DNA of 64,000 nt from Hyposmocoma kahamanoa. Taxonomy: Eukaryota; Arthropoda; Insecta; Lepidoptera; Cosmopterigidae. Below, piece after piece: positions 20,899-32,000 of the stretch; position 1 is the stretch's first letter, and the number at the start of each line of letters is the position of its first letter. The notes under the pieces are model-generated. The model saw only the letters and a list, made by a program, of their open reading frames with translations, had not been told where the DNA came from and did not search any database. The position numbers were made by a program, and so were the translations under genes. The stretch is taken from NCBI RefSeq assembly GCF_003589595.1, contig NW_020653200.1, positions 5,784,910 through 5,848,909 of the forward strand. The letters run 5' to 3'.

Positions 20899-23800
20899 GC
20901 GAGTTACGATACGCGACGTTTCGATTTTATTATTGAAATTTCATTCAACGTGCTGCTATCTAGCGGCAATCGACGAACGATTAACGCCTAAACGTTCTCC
21001 AAAAAAATGGAGCAAATTGCAGCATCGATATAAGGTTTACTTTCGTTTCTTATAATCAAAAATATATTACATTAAACAGGAAGTGGATATGAGATACCAC
21101 CACAGATAATATTAATATAAGGTGTGACTATCATTTTTGCACTCCAAAATATCAAAAAAGACATTTACCCACGATTTTCGAAGTTTTGCGCGAGATAATT
21201 GACACGACAATAACGTACAAAGCGAAAATGGCGCACTGAGCTCAAGTATGCGGAATTCGGCATAGGGTTGGCATAATATATCACGACAACTAAACACTTC
21301 TATTGTATTTATTGTTCTGTGTTCATAATGCCATGGAAAACGCTCTTGAGAAAACACGGAATCGCATCACACGCGTCAGTAAAAACTGTTTAACCATGTA
21401 ATACAAACAAAAAACACATATAATTCGCCCGCGTCGCCGCGTCGTCGGCAGCGGCCCTAGTGGAAGCTAAACGCGCATCGTTTCTTTTTTTCGTTCATAT
21501 TGCACGAACACAAAGCTTTTTCTGACCGGCTCAAGCCGGTGCTACAGTGTGGTGACTACCTCACTTGTGCCTATATAGCAAATTGTTTTATTTTTAACGT
21601 TTTCTTTCTACAATTTCCTTTTTTTAGTTTTCCTCATTTCTGAAATCAAAATAAGTTAAGATTTTAATAATCCATACCAAAATTATTTTTATTTGCTTGT
21701 ATAGATATTGAAAAAGGTACTTGCATCACATAATCCGCAAATTTCATTATATGTCAACTAAAGTACTGTAAGAATGAAAATGAAGACTTATTGTGTCATT
21801 TATTATTATATTTTTCATTATTGATATAGTGAAAATTTATATTTTAATTTTGTGTTTGTATGTAAATAACTGAAAAAGCTTTTAAAACGGTAACCTTAGG
21901 TACTGTTGTGTTTTATCATCCTTGCAAATACTTTATTTTGTATTCATTATATGCTGATTCCAGGACGTTTTTCAATTTCATATTTTTCTAAATACTAGGT
22001 ACAATTAAAAATAACTTCATTTAATGTGCTTATATGCCCTTTATCCTCTTTAAATTTTATAACCTCAAGCTGAACTGGAAGAATAGTTTCACTGCCAGAA
22101 TTCATATAAGGGTTTTTATTTGCTATACAGAACGACAATTTTAAGTTTGTTCTATAATATCATATAATTTACTTAGATCATACTTTTGTCATTAATCTTA
22201 CCTACTTTAGGTTTACGAGTAATCAGATTGCAGTGATTTTATTTACAATGTGTGTGACCTTTACCTTTTACATTAAATTTTATTACGAATCAGGCTCAAA
22301 ACTATATTGTTTATATCGTACAGAATTTACATTACGTTGTAAAAAGACTATTGCAAGGTATTCTACTTTTTGATAACACCCTACACCATATGGTTTGAAT
22401 ATTGTAATGAAATAATAAATAATGTGTTAAAATTAAATAAGACTTTGAATACAAATTTGTATTATTTTTAATTTTTTTTATGACACCAAGTGAAGTGAAA
22501 TAGGTAAGTTGGCAGTACTTTCTGACGAACTCTTTCATGAGAAGCTGTACAATAAAATGTAAATCCTATTAACTTTTTGTTAAAATGACTTCATAAAATC
22601 TTTGCAAGTCATACTGTTACGTTAATTTATGTAAAAGACTTGTTAACATATGAAAAACTGTACCAAGTACTGTGCATCTCTTATACTATTGGACTGAGAT
22701 CATAAGTTTAAATAAGTTACACACAATCAACGATATCTATGTACTAGCGTACTAGATGCGGCGTTCCATACACACGCTGTGTGAATCCTATTTCAAATAT
22801 AGCCTAAATATCGCCGAGTTGCCGACCACTTTTTTAGTCGCCGCGCGACCCCTAAATGGCAAAAAATCGCCTAATCCGGCAACAGTGAAACAAGACAACA
22901 TAAATCATAGATTATTGGGTAACAGTGTTCTGACTACACAATAACAGAGTATATTTTAATAATATTGTGATTATAACAGTTATTAAGGTTACCTACCTTA
23001 TAAATTTAAAAAATATAAAAAATATTAGGCTCAACTATATTTATGAACTTGACTAGGCTTCCATTCCGTTCCGCCGCAAATAGAGCCTTATAGGATGGAA
23101 AAAAGTAGTCTATCAAACAAATCGACTCGTCCATAGAACAAAGATCTATATGTGCAAGACTACTTTTTCTCAGGACATTCGTTCGTTCTTCTTCGCTGTG
23201 GATGTCAGATCGACAGTTGTTCGATTTTATATTTCCGAAACGAAATAACATACATAAATTTTTAAAACACATTTACATGGGCCTTACTTTGAATAACGAA
23301 ATTATTCTCGTAACGTACTTATTCTCTTTTCACTATATAATCACATCGGACTTTTGTACTTCCTTAGAGGATAGTGTTCTTCGGAGTCGATATTTTTCCC
23401 CATTTGACTAACATCTATCAGAAGTTGAAGATCCTGAACTCGAGAAACGTGTGATCCTCAATTTGACATTGGCGAAATTATAATTACTTCGATGGGGCCA
23501 TAACGTTTCAAAGAACTCGGGAGAATTTGTGAAAATAAAAGCCAAGCAGGATTTAGAAAATAGATTTAGCAATGTTTATACCATTTTATTTTATTATTCA
23601 TTTTAAATAAAACATCAGAAGATTAAACGTAGAACTCAACATGAGTCTTTGAACGATATTTTTCCAATTCTACTGATTTTTTTCCTAAAAAATTTCCACT
23701 ATTTGAAATTTCCCGGCAAATTACCCAACGCTACACTGAAGGATCAAAGGTAGGTAAGAAACAAAACCAAGCAGAATAATAACTACTTTATTGGAAGGAA

Positions 23801-23921
23801 ATTAACGCTATGACTACTACTACAGTAAACCTAAAAAATTAAAATAGTAAATGCATTTATTTATTTGCAACTTTGGTTTTTCACATGGTGTCCCATTAAT
23901 TTAGGCACTCTTTTTATAAAC

Positions 23922-24244
23922 GTGTGTGTGGATTCAGTGAGCAACCTCTGAAAGAAGTTTACAATATATTAGTCATTTAGTAGAAGTTCTAAACAATTAT
24001 TGCAGAAACCAATCTTTCTATTTGTAAGATAAAACAAAAGATACCAGCCCGTTACACCAAGTACCAAGTAACTTAATGTGTGCTTAAATACGTGTCTTTT
24101 TTGTTTTATCCTACAAATAGAAAAATTGGTTTCTACTAAATGACTAACTTACAACTTTACATATTAATTATATATTACAATAAAATGACTAACTTTAAAT
24201 ATTATAAACTTTTTACAGAGGGTACTCACTCAATCCACACACAC
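23922..24244. mobile_element. Inverted-repeat (fold-back) element, ~320 bp
   Basis: Left GTGTGTGTGGATTCAGTGAG and the following GTCATTTAGTAGAA / CTATTTGTA / GATAAAACAAAA blocks recur inverted on the right, ending CTCACTCAATCCACACACAC. The right arm carries a duplicated ATGACTAACTT segment. No coding capacity. Confidence 0.8.
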
Positions 24245-24439
24245 TTATTGACAATACCAACTGTAACTAATAACAATGAACATTTCATAAAGGCACGAAC
24301 GACTTTTCCCGAATTTTACAAACATCTATAATCAATTTATTTCCACTAAGATATGTATTTTAAACTCTAGGGTATTTGTCAATATGGGGATTTTTAATAA
24401 GAGACAAACTATTTATAGTGTTTTCTAAAGACTCTCTAA

Positions 24440-24691
24440 GGCTCAACTCACACTGGCGCAGAGTCGAAACGTCGCGTCGCGTCCTGTTTTTCAACTACGT
24501 CTGGCGACGCGCGACGACGCTCGCATTAGTACGCCCGGATCACAGTGTAGTCGGCGTCGGACGACTCGCGACTCCATATTTGCATAACACAAATTCGTAC
24601 CTTAATAACGAAAAAATAGAGATGAAATTGCTATAGGCGAAAAACATGACGCGTTGCGACGCTTCGACTCTGCGCCTGTGTGAGTTGAGCC
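24440..24691. mobile_element. MITE with TAA target duplication, ~252 bp
   Basis: Ends GGCTCAACTCACACTGGCGC (left) and GCGCCTGTGTGAGTTGAGCC (right) are inverted copies that extend into AGAGTCGAA. TAA flanks both sides (24437-24439 and 24692-24694). A 3-bp TAA/TTA duplication is typical of PIF/Harbinger elements. GC-rich, no transposase. Confidence 0.85.
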
Positions 24692-24940
24692 TAAAGCTAC
24701 TTTTGGCCCATGGAATTGTCAATGTTCAAGTTATATATGCAAGAGAAACTACTACTATGAATATCAACTTGTTCTTTTATACTCTAATATATGGTGAGGG
24801 CTTTATTTACCTATTTTATTCAATACTACAAACAGTCTAAACTAAGTGATTTAGCTTGACTTATACAAAACTAAATATCCGAAAATTGTAGGCCATTCAC
24901 AAATTGTAAAAGTTGGACGTAATGGGATCTTAGTCCCCTA

Positions 24941-24978
24941 TAAAATAAAATGGTGCATAGGTGAGCGATTTTCCAGTA
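24941..24978. repeat. Left target duplication of the LINE insertion
   Basis: TAAAATAAAATGGTGCATAG and the following ~18 bp recur with a few differences at 25273-25310, just after the LINE tail. Confidence 0.8.
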
Positions 24979-24980
24979 TA

Positions 24981-25273
24981 AACGACGAAGTGTTTTGTTC
25001 CCGACTGAAAGACCTTTTATTGGATAATGAATTCTACAGCATAAAGGAATTTCTTTTAAGGAAATTGTAATTATATTTTTAATTTTGGACGTTTGTATTT
25101 TGAAAATATTTAAATTTTTATTTGTGTTTTTGTAGTTCATATTTTTCTTTATTTCTCTTTTAATTATTTTATTTTATATTAAAATTATTATTTATATTAA
25201 TGACGATCATGTTATCCCTTGACATTATATTTCGAATTGTGATATTATGAAATAAATGATTCTATTCTATTCT
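24981..25273 (+). mobile_element. 5'-truncated LINE, 3' end
   Basis: 24981-25070 reads as the C-terminus of a LINE ORF2 (CSRLKDLLLDNEFYSIKEFL, then LRKL and TAA). An AT-rich 3' UTR follows, with a short repeat tail (ATTCTATTCTATTCTA) after TTATGAAATAAATG. The flanking sequence is duplicated on both sides, as expected for target-primed insertion. The C-terminal motif resembles CR1/Jockey-type LINEs; the exact clade is uncertain. Confidence 0.82.
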
Positions 25274-25901
25274 AAAATAAAATGGTGCATAGGTGAGCTG
25301 TTTTTCCAGTAAATCGAATAGGGTTTACAATTTTACACACAAAAATTGGCATGCACGGTTTCAGGTCATCACATTGGCAATATTCGCTAGCATTTTTTTA
25401 TTTTTTTAAATGTGTACTCATATAAATGAAGTATATAAAAAATATTCGTAAAAATATTCATATATAAATGATTAGAATTATTGTACAAATTTTCATAATG
25501 TATAATGGCTATATTGTAATTATTTTGTACAAAAGAGTACTTCCAAACTGCTAACAAATAATGGTCAATAGCCTGTGATGTAAAACAAATCATAATAAAG
25601 AAATACTTATGAAATAAAAAGATATTCAAAAACATTCGCAAGCAAATTCAATATATCTACTCATAGTTTGCTTATTGGCTACATTAATCTTCTTATCTTA
25701 AAATTACCAAGTAGCAAAGTCAAAATACAGTCAAAGGTCTAATTCTAAAGTTCCTAGTTTTACCAGTAAACAAAATATACCTCAACTGAAGAGAAAAATA
25801 ATTGGTACAAGGCGACTGTTATAAAGACTATTTTGATTACTGGGTAAACATGCAATTAGACCATATGGACGGAATCGTAAAATAAGTTTTTTTTAAGTTG
25901 A

Positions 25902-26078
25902 TTATGCATATGATACTTTCTGTTCATAAGCGTCATCCTCATTCCAGTACTCCTGATCAGCAAAAGCCGTATGACGCAATTTGCACCATCTGGCCCCAAA
26001 TCTTAACATAAGTATTATTACAACAAGTACAAACATACACAAAACAGCTACAGAAGGATATATCATAAGGAATGCCAT
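25902..26078 (-). CDS. 58-aa single-pass membrane microprotein, second ORF of a dicistronic mRNA
   Basis: ATG at 26078, TAA at 25902-25904. The protein begins MAFLMIYPSVAVLCMFVLVV, continues with IILMLRFGARWCKLRH and ends DDAYEQKVSYA. Residues about 6-26 form one strong membrane segment followed by positive residues and an acidic, Tyr-containing tail. The start lies one nucleotide after the stop of the 142-aa ORF (TAA-A-ATG), in another frame, with A at -3 and G at +4, a good initiation context. This layout suggests translation by reinitiation or leaky scanning from the same transcript. I do not recognise the family. The alternative is a chance 3' UTR frame, but its composition is unlike random AT-rich sequence. 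Conservation is untested. Confidence 0.6.
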   Translation of the reverse strand: MAFLMIYPSVAVLCMFVLVVIILMLRFGARWCKLRHTAFADQEYWNEDDAYEQKVSYA

Positions 26079-26079
26079 T

Positions 26080-26306
26080 TTAGATATCGCTTTCTCGCTT
26101 GTGCAGTTCTAAGTACTCCTGTGATGTAGTTAGTGGTTGCCGAGAGAATGAAGCAGGCACTTCTTCACGTTTATGCACTTCGTGATACTTGTCAGGGTAT
26201 GGATGTATGTAATGAACTGGCTGATAGTTAGCTTCTAACTCCGTAAAGTCAAGAGGAGGTTGCTTGTGAGGAGTTGCAGACCAGATCGAAACTATCCAAC
26301 GGTTAC
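26080..26306 (-). CDS. 142-aa membrane protein, exon 2 (C-terminal tail)
   Basis: Acceptor on the minus strand CTTTTGTAG, entering with GT to complete Gly. Encodes NRWIVSIWSATPHKQPPLDF, TELEANYQPVHYIHPYPDKY, and ends YLELHKRESDI with TAA at 26080-26082. Rich in Tyr, His and Pro, probably a cytoplasmic tail with short Tyr motifs (NYQPV, EYLEL). Confidence 0.8.
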
Positions 26307-26727
26307 CTACAAAAGACATTTTGGTAATAAACAAAACTTTTTCTTTATGTTGTAGACTAGTATAGGAAACAGTATGTGAAGTATATTTTAATTAAAAGCG
26401 TTAAAGGCAGGTCCCATTTGATTTTCTGCAATGGTGCGGAAATTTAGTCAAATACTTAATTAAGTTTATTTTTAGTCTGATTGGCGTTAAATTAGAGAAT
26501 CTAGTAAAAATTATACTATATTAACCTGTGTGACGATCGAGCCAATAGTCAGAATAACGAGAGCAACAGCACACAATATTCAGGATCAGAATCAGTCCCA
26601 AAATCACAGAGCAAATCGCTATGGCTATGTAAAACGGCGTAAAATCCCCAATACGCCGACTTATGGGATTTATTAGTTTGTACGTATTATTCCCTGTAAA
26701 GTAAGTGTGTAATTCAGTAGCCGACAT
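26080..26727 (-). CDS. Small single-pass membrane protein (142 aa), gene span, first ORF of a dicistronic mRNA
   Basis: Two exons (26727-26526 and 26306-26080) join in phase to 143 codons including the stop. There is no cleavable signal peptide; residues about 32-54 (FYIAIAICSVILGLILILNI then VCCC) form one membrane segment, followed by a Cys cluster that could be palmitoylated and a polar tail. The start has A at -3 and no ATG upstream in the visible leader. I do not recognise the protein. It is immediately followed by the 58-aa ORF. It lies divergently from babo, about 2.2 kb between the coding starts. Confidence 0.78.
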
Positions 26728-26746
26728 CGTCTTACTAAATATCGAC
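26526..26746 (-). CDS. 142-aa membrane protein, exon 1 (leader and membrane segment)
   Basis: The exon probably begins at 26746 after a minus-strand acceptor TTTTCTTTGGCAG, leaving a 19-nt leader before ATG at 26727. Encodes MSATELHTYFTGNNTYKLIN through SDYWLDRHTG and stops at donor GTTAAT with one base left. An untranslated first exon should lie to the right; not identified. Confidence 0.78.
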
Positions 26747-27278
26747 CTGCCAAAGAAAAAATATTCGTCAAGAAATTACGAATAATAGTGAAATAAAAAC
26801 AATGAACGGCCGCTCCTTCATTTTCAAAACATAGGATCAAAAGTAGGGCGTTGGCAATGTGCAAAGCGTGGTTGTATGTCAGAGAATATATTTTAATTAA
26901 CATTTTAGGCAATGGTTTTATGAGCGTATTTTTATGGATTTTATCTACCATTCATTACACTGGCGATCATCACCATAATGTTTATATTTATATTATTCTT
27001 ATAAAACTGACACTGGCACAAGACTAGTGGCCGCCATAAAGGAAATAATAATAACGTTTTATCATAGATTTAGTAGTTTTATGACCTACCTTTAATATTA
27101 TAATACAATTTAAATCAATTTGTTTTAGAAATAATATAAGACTATTTTGTGAAAACAACAAATTCACCCGTCTGTCTACTGTGACTTTACTTTAAATTTA
27201 TTTCTACAATCGACAATATTGCCAGCAGACGACGATGGTCCATAGAGGATGGAAAACTGACACATTTTTTTCCATCAT

Positions 27279-27468
27279 CTAAAGGACTATCCACACACAT
27301 CGTGGCCGTGCCCGGAACGTGAACAAGACGTGCTAGTTTGTATGAACTGCAGGTCCGTCCCGGCGCCAGCCTGGACACGGACATGTGTGAACGAGTTCAT
27401 ACAAAATGTACGCAACGATATTATTTTACGGCCCGTCCACGGCCCAGATATGTGGAATAGACCTTTAG
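27279..27468. mobile_element. MITE-like inverted-repeat element, ~190 bp
   Basis: Ends CTAAAGGACTATCCACACAC (left) and the inverse of CTAAAGGTCTATTCCACATA (right), with GGCCGTG blocks further in. GC-rich interior. No coding capacity. Confidence 0.75.
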
Positions 27469-27502
27469 TCCTTCCATCCCCTAAGTTAAGTCTGACACTG
27501 AG

Positions 27503-27669
27503 AGTCGTATTCCAGGACTCTACTCAATGCTCAAGTCAGGATTTGAGTATGATTTCAAGCACTGGAAATACGACCCTAATGGCAAGGACTTGAGTATGAT
27601 TTTCAGTGCTCACTGCAATCTTAAGTCCTGACTTGAATATAGAGTAGAGTTCTGGAATACGACCCTATG
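27503..27669. mobile_element. Palindromic element family C, copy 1
   Basis: Begins AGTCGTATTCCAGGACTCTA and ends with its inverse TAGAGTTCTGGAATACGACC. Internal blocks (AAGTCAGGATTTGAGTATGA and its inverse) also pair. Directly followed by copy 2. Confidence 0.88.
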
Positions 27670-27847
27670 TGTCGTATTCCAGAACTGTACTCAATGCTCA
27701 AGTCAGGATTTGAGCAGACTTGAGTATGATTTCAAGCACTGAAAATACGACACAAATGGCAAAGAGTTGAGTATGATTTTCAGTACTCACTGCAATACTT
27801 AAGTCCTGACTTGATTATTGAGTAGAGTTCTAGAATACGACCCTATG
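27669..27847. mobile_element. Palindromic element family C, copy 2 (tandem)
   Basis: Begins TGTCGTATTCCAGAACTGTA and ends AGAGTTCTAGAATACGACCC. Interior nearly identical to copy 1, suggesting local duplication or head-to-tail insertion. Confidence 0.88.
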
Positions 27848-28901
27848 ACACGTATAGTTTAGAGTCGAAAAATAGTTATCCTTCTTGCCGCCATACCCTC
27901 TGGTGGGCATTTCGGGAATGATCTTTCCAATAAGGGAGCCATCACACTCATTGTCACGGAAGATATGCATTAAGCCGGCCAGAAAAATTATCCGAAAAGT
28001 TGTCCGTTTCGAGTCGACGATCCGAACGGAAGCAAAACTTGCGTATTTTTCGCTTTATTGCATTGACATAAAGAGTTTTCCGACTGGCTCAAGACGATTT
28101 CGTGTAAATAAATGTGGTGAGTTCCTTTGTGGAACTTAGCGATGCGATGTGTAGTGAGACGAACGAACCTTCATCCTGGACGCGCGTTTATTGTTTGATT
28201 GATTCGTCTTGGCTTTTTTAAAATATACGACGTCATATCCAGCGTCTATCTCGCTTTCTAATAGCAGAACGAACGAAAAAGGTAATATAAAAGAACGAAT
28301 GAGTTAGATTCGTAATGTTGTCAACCTGCATTTTATTAGTACGTAGTGCGGTCTACCTACTCGACTCGAAATCAATGTTAACTGTATTCTGAAAGTTATA
28401 GTATAATATAAGGGTTGTTAATTATAACTGTTGCAATATGGTTGCAATGCATCTTTTTTTAAAGTTATATTTAATTGCTCATGTTAATCGACTCTTATAT
28501 TTTCAGTGCGTATTTTATTCAAAACAATGTGAAATATTTGTATCAATTATTAGGTATTAACATTTTTAAGTATGGTAACAAAGTCAAGTAATTTAAAAAA
28601 ATACACACATGCAATATTTATTCATTCGTTCGTTCCCTCACCTTATTTACTTGCCGGAGAAGAAGCATATTATTTAATTTGTCTGCTCTTCTTTCTTTGT
28701 ATTTCTTTAATCTACCGATTATTAGTAATTTGACACGGTACCACGTATTAAATTATCTTACTGAGCAACGACTCAATCTAAACAATAAATTAGTGTAAGG
28801 ACGAAGATGTTATATCTACAAAAGCCACTCAAATGGCCGTGTTCGTACAGTGTCAATAATAAAATATTGTGTTTGATTGTTTGAGAACTCTGAATAAAAC
28901 A

Positions 28902-29001
28902 ATGTTTCTTTCGAGTAAATCTATGATGGATAGCTTCCAATGGAGAAAATGGTTTCTACTGCTAACATTTGCTGTTTTTCGAAAGCTGGATCCTGTAGAA
29001 G
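28902..29001 (+). CDS. babo: babo exon 1: signal peptide
   Basis: ATG at 28902 with A at -3 (AACAATG). [20 protein letters not shown] then [13 protein letters not shown]. Hydrophobic core [10 protein letters not shown] after RK fits a signal peptide; Met8 or Met9 could also start. One base (G) left before GTATGT joins GG of exon 2. Confidence 0.85.
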
Positions 29002-32000
29002 GTATGTTATTATGTATAAGATAGATAGGTAAGCATAGGATACGATACCTAAGTCGTAGACAATTTAATAATAGAACGATCATAATTTCCGTTCAGACTG
29101 GGTGGGCAAGCTATCAAGTAATTTTCTTGCAAGCAGTCTGTTCTGCCATGCTTCCAGACAAGTCGCCTTTCGTTCAAGTTTATGTTACGACAGACGATAC
29201 CAAAATATACCTTACGAAGTAGAACTAACTATTTTCGGACAGGTTGCTATTTTACACAAATCCTTCATAATTTTTTGTCAATGTCATTAGCCCGCTTGAA
29301 CATTATACTCAATCTGCAAATGATAATAAAGTAGTGTAACTGCGAATTAAACACTAATGTATCATTTGCAGATTAACTATGATGTTCAAGCAGGCTAATA
29401 TATATATATATATGTATGTCTGTATGTAAAACCCTAAATTTCCACATCCAATGCATGTAATCCCTACTATTATTTTTTGAAAAAGTTATGCCACAACAAT
29501 GCAGTGTTTTCAAATTGAACAAACAACGACAATCTCAAAGTGTGGTGAGATTAATAATTTAATATCTACATAGTTTATCAGAGAAAACTTCAAAAACAAA
29601 TATCTAAGTTGATAAATTAGATAGATGTATTGATAAACCATATACGTCATAAATAACAGCCCATTTACAGATAACCACTTCAGTATGTATCAAGTAATAA
29701 ACAAAAACACCCAGATGCCTTTTTCCTGCCCAGTGAATTTTGGTCCGCTTGTTATCTTTAGTGTATTTTATTATCTGTTGTGTTTGTGTTCTTGGTGTTT
29801 TTGCCACATCTAAATATCACTTGTAGAAATACATGTGATATACTGTAAATGCAACAAATATAGACTAAATATGCATGCAGAACAACTACGTGATAAGATA
29901 AGGGTCCTAAGGAATGGAAAAGAAAAGCAAAACCAAATCATTTGCAAAACAAAGTATATTTATGTGCATGTTTTGATTTTACATGTTACCTTACTGGGTT
30001 ATGAAGGTGAATTCAAATTAGTATAATATGTTAACTTTTCTCTCACTTTTTATTGGTTTGAAAGTACCAGTGTTGTTCTCAAAATAGATAGCTATTTTGC
30101 TGCCATTGATAAATTTGGTTGTACATACATTTCAATATACATATACAGGGTGTAAATTTGAGACGGGGCAGCAAGGCCAGCCACCTTAATCGTTTTATTT
30201 ACTAAAAAATGGTTCTAGAAGACTATCCATGAATTTAGAAGATATTTTGATTGGCATTCACAAATTTTGCCAAAATGGTACAGTCGGCAAGATAAAAGGC
30301 AATTTTTATGCCATACGGTCCGGTTTTTGTTAAGAATCAATAGTCTCTATGGGACCAACTGAGGTAAGAGTACTAGAAATGTGAAAAATCACAAAAAACT
30401 TTTTACCATACATTTTGTAGGGACATATTTAGTAATCAGTTATTCTAGGTAGTTAAGGAAACTAACAAAGTGACAACATATTATGTATTATTTAAATGAA
30501 ATTTATAAAAAAAATACAACAGTGTTCAAGAACTGAAAGATGCACTTGCAGCAATTTTTAATGGAATCCATTCGAGTAAAATTTCAGCCGCTAATTTACT
30601 CTTTGCGGAAGAGAGCGAATCGATGCATCCGCCAAGGCCGCAATAAATTCGAGCACTTACTATCATAATTTTTTTATGTTATTTTGCTTTTTGTTATTGT
30701 TTTGATTTGGAATACCTAATACGTTGTCAATTTGTTAGTCTCCTTATTGTTAGTTTCCATAACCTAGAATAACTGATTACTAAATATGTCCCTACTAAAT
30801 GTATGGTAACAAGTTTTTTGCGATTTCTGACATTTCTAGTACTCTGACCTCAGTTAGTTCCATAGAGACTTGATTCTTAACAGAGACCGGATTGAATGGC
30901 AAAAAAAAAAGTTTTGTAAAAATTGCCTTTTATCTTGCTGACTATACCACTTTTCCAAAATCTGTGAATGCCCATCAAAATATCTTCAAAATTAATGGAT
31001 AGTCTTCTAGAACCGTTTTCCTGTAACTACAACGGTGGCTGGCCTTGCTGCCCTGTCTCAAATTTACATCTGTATATTAAATAAAACAAAATTTTAATTT
31101 ATATCATAAAAGTTCATTGGGATTTCAACAAGACCAATATCTAATAATTTCTACTTGGCTTGCTTACATCACAGGAATAAATTACTGATGGTAAACTCGA
31201 TTTATTAAATGGTCCAAAAGCAAATTTACCTTTTATCGCTTGATAGTATTTCTTAGAAGATATACATCATATCATAATACAAGAATAGAAATGTTGCCAT
31301 TTCATTATATTATTACTCTTCATGTCATTTTTTTCAATTCAGTTAAATTTTTTATTGCATTATAATTACATTGCGTATTAAAAAGAAGAGTATTATTTTT
31401 TTAATGACGTCATATTTATAATGGTAGCAGCTGAGCTCCTTGCCAAAGAGTTCGCCAAAGCCCCCCAACCAGCCCCTAACCCACCCCCTAACCCATATTC
31501 TTAATGACACTTTTATTCGGTACTTTCGGTTTTAATTGTTAGTTTCAATTGTTTCTTAGAACAACTAAAAAAATTAATTGCAATTAATTTATATGCAATT
31601 AAAATCAATTCAATTGAAATCAATTGCAATTAAAATTGATTTTACTGCAACTGATTTTTTTATCTGATTTAATTTCTGATTGAAATGTAATTGATTAACG
31701 CCCAACACTGCTGCCAAGCAGTAATGTGAACATTACTGTGGTCTGGTTTGTGTGCTGGTGAAATTACAGGCACCTGGGACTTGTCAACTTATGTCTCAGG
31801 CCTCTCAGGGCGCAGTCTCAGTGCCCCTGAGATCTTTGCAATTTAAAGTTGTGAGTGGCACTGCAACTGTTATGTTACTATCAGACGCACTTTTTCATCC
31901 CGTCACTAGATATTATAAAAATTAATAATAATGGGGTAACCTATACTAAAATGGCTAGTAAAAGTAATTCTAAAATCAATTCTTTGTATTTCCATATGTA

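Larger units (their letters stand above)
20242..25901. other. Fhos 3' UTR and intergenic spacer
   Basis: Overlapping AATAAA signals at 20889-20898 are the likeliest formin poly(A) site seen. Further on are a CpG-rich patch (about 21420-21480), two inverted-repeat elements (23922-24244 and 24440-24691) and a LINE 3' end (24981-25273). No protein-coding gene recognised. Confidence 0.6.
26747..28901. other. Spacer between the divergent membrane-protein gene and babo
   Basis: Holds the presumed 5' UTR intron of the minus-strand gene, an inverted-repeat element (27279-27468) and a tandem pair of palindromic elements (27503-27847). Promoters of both genes should be in this interval but cannot be placed by eye. 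Confidence 0.55.
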
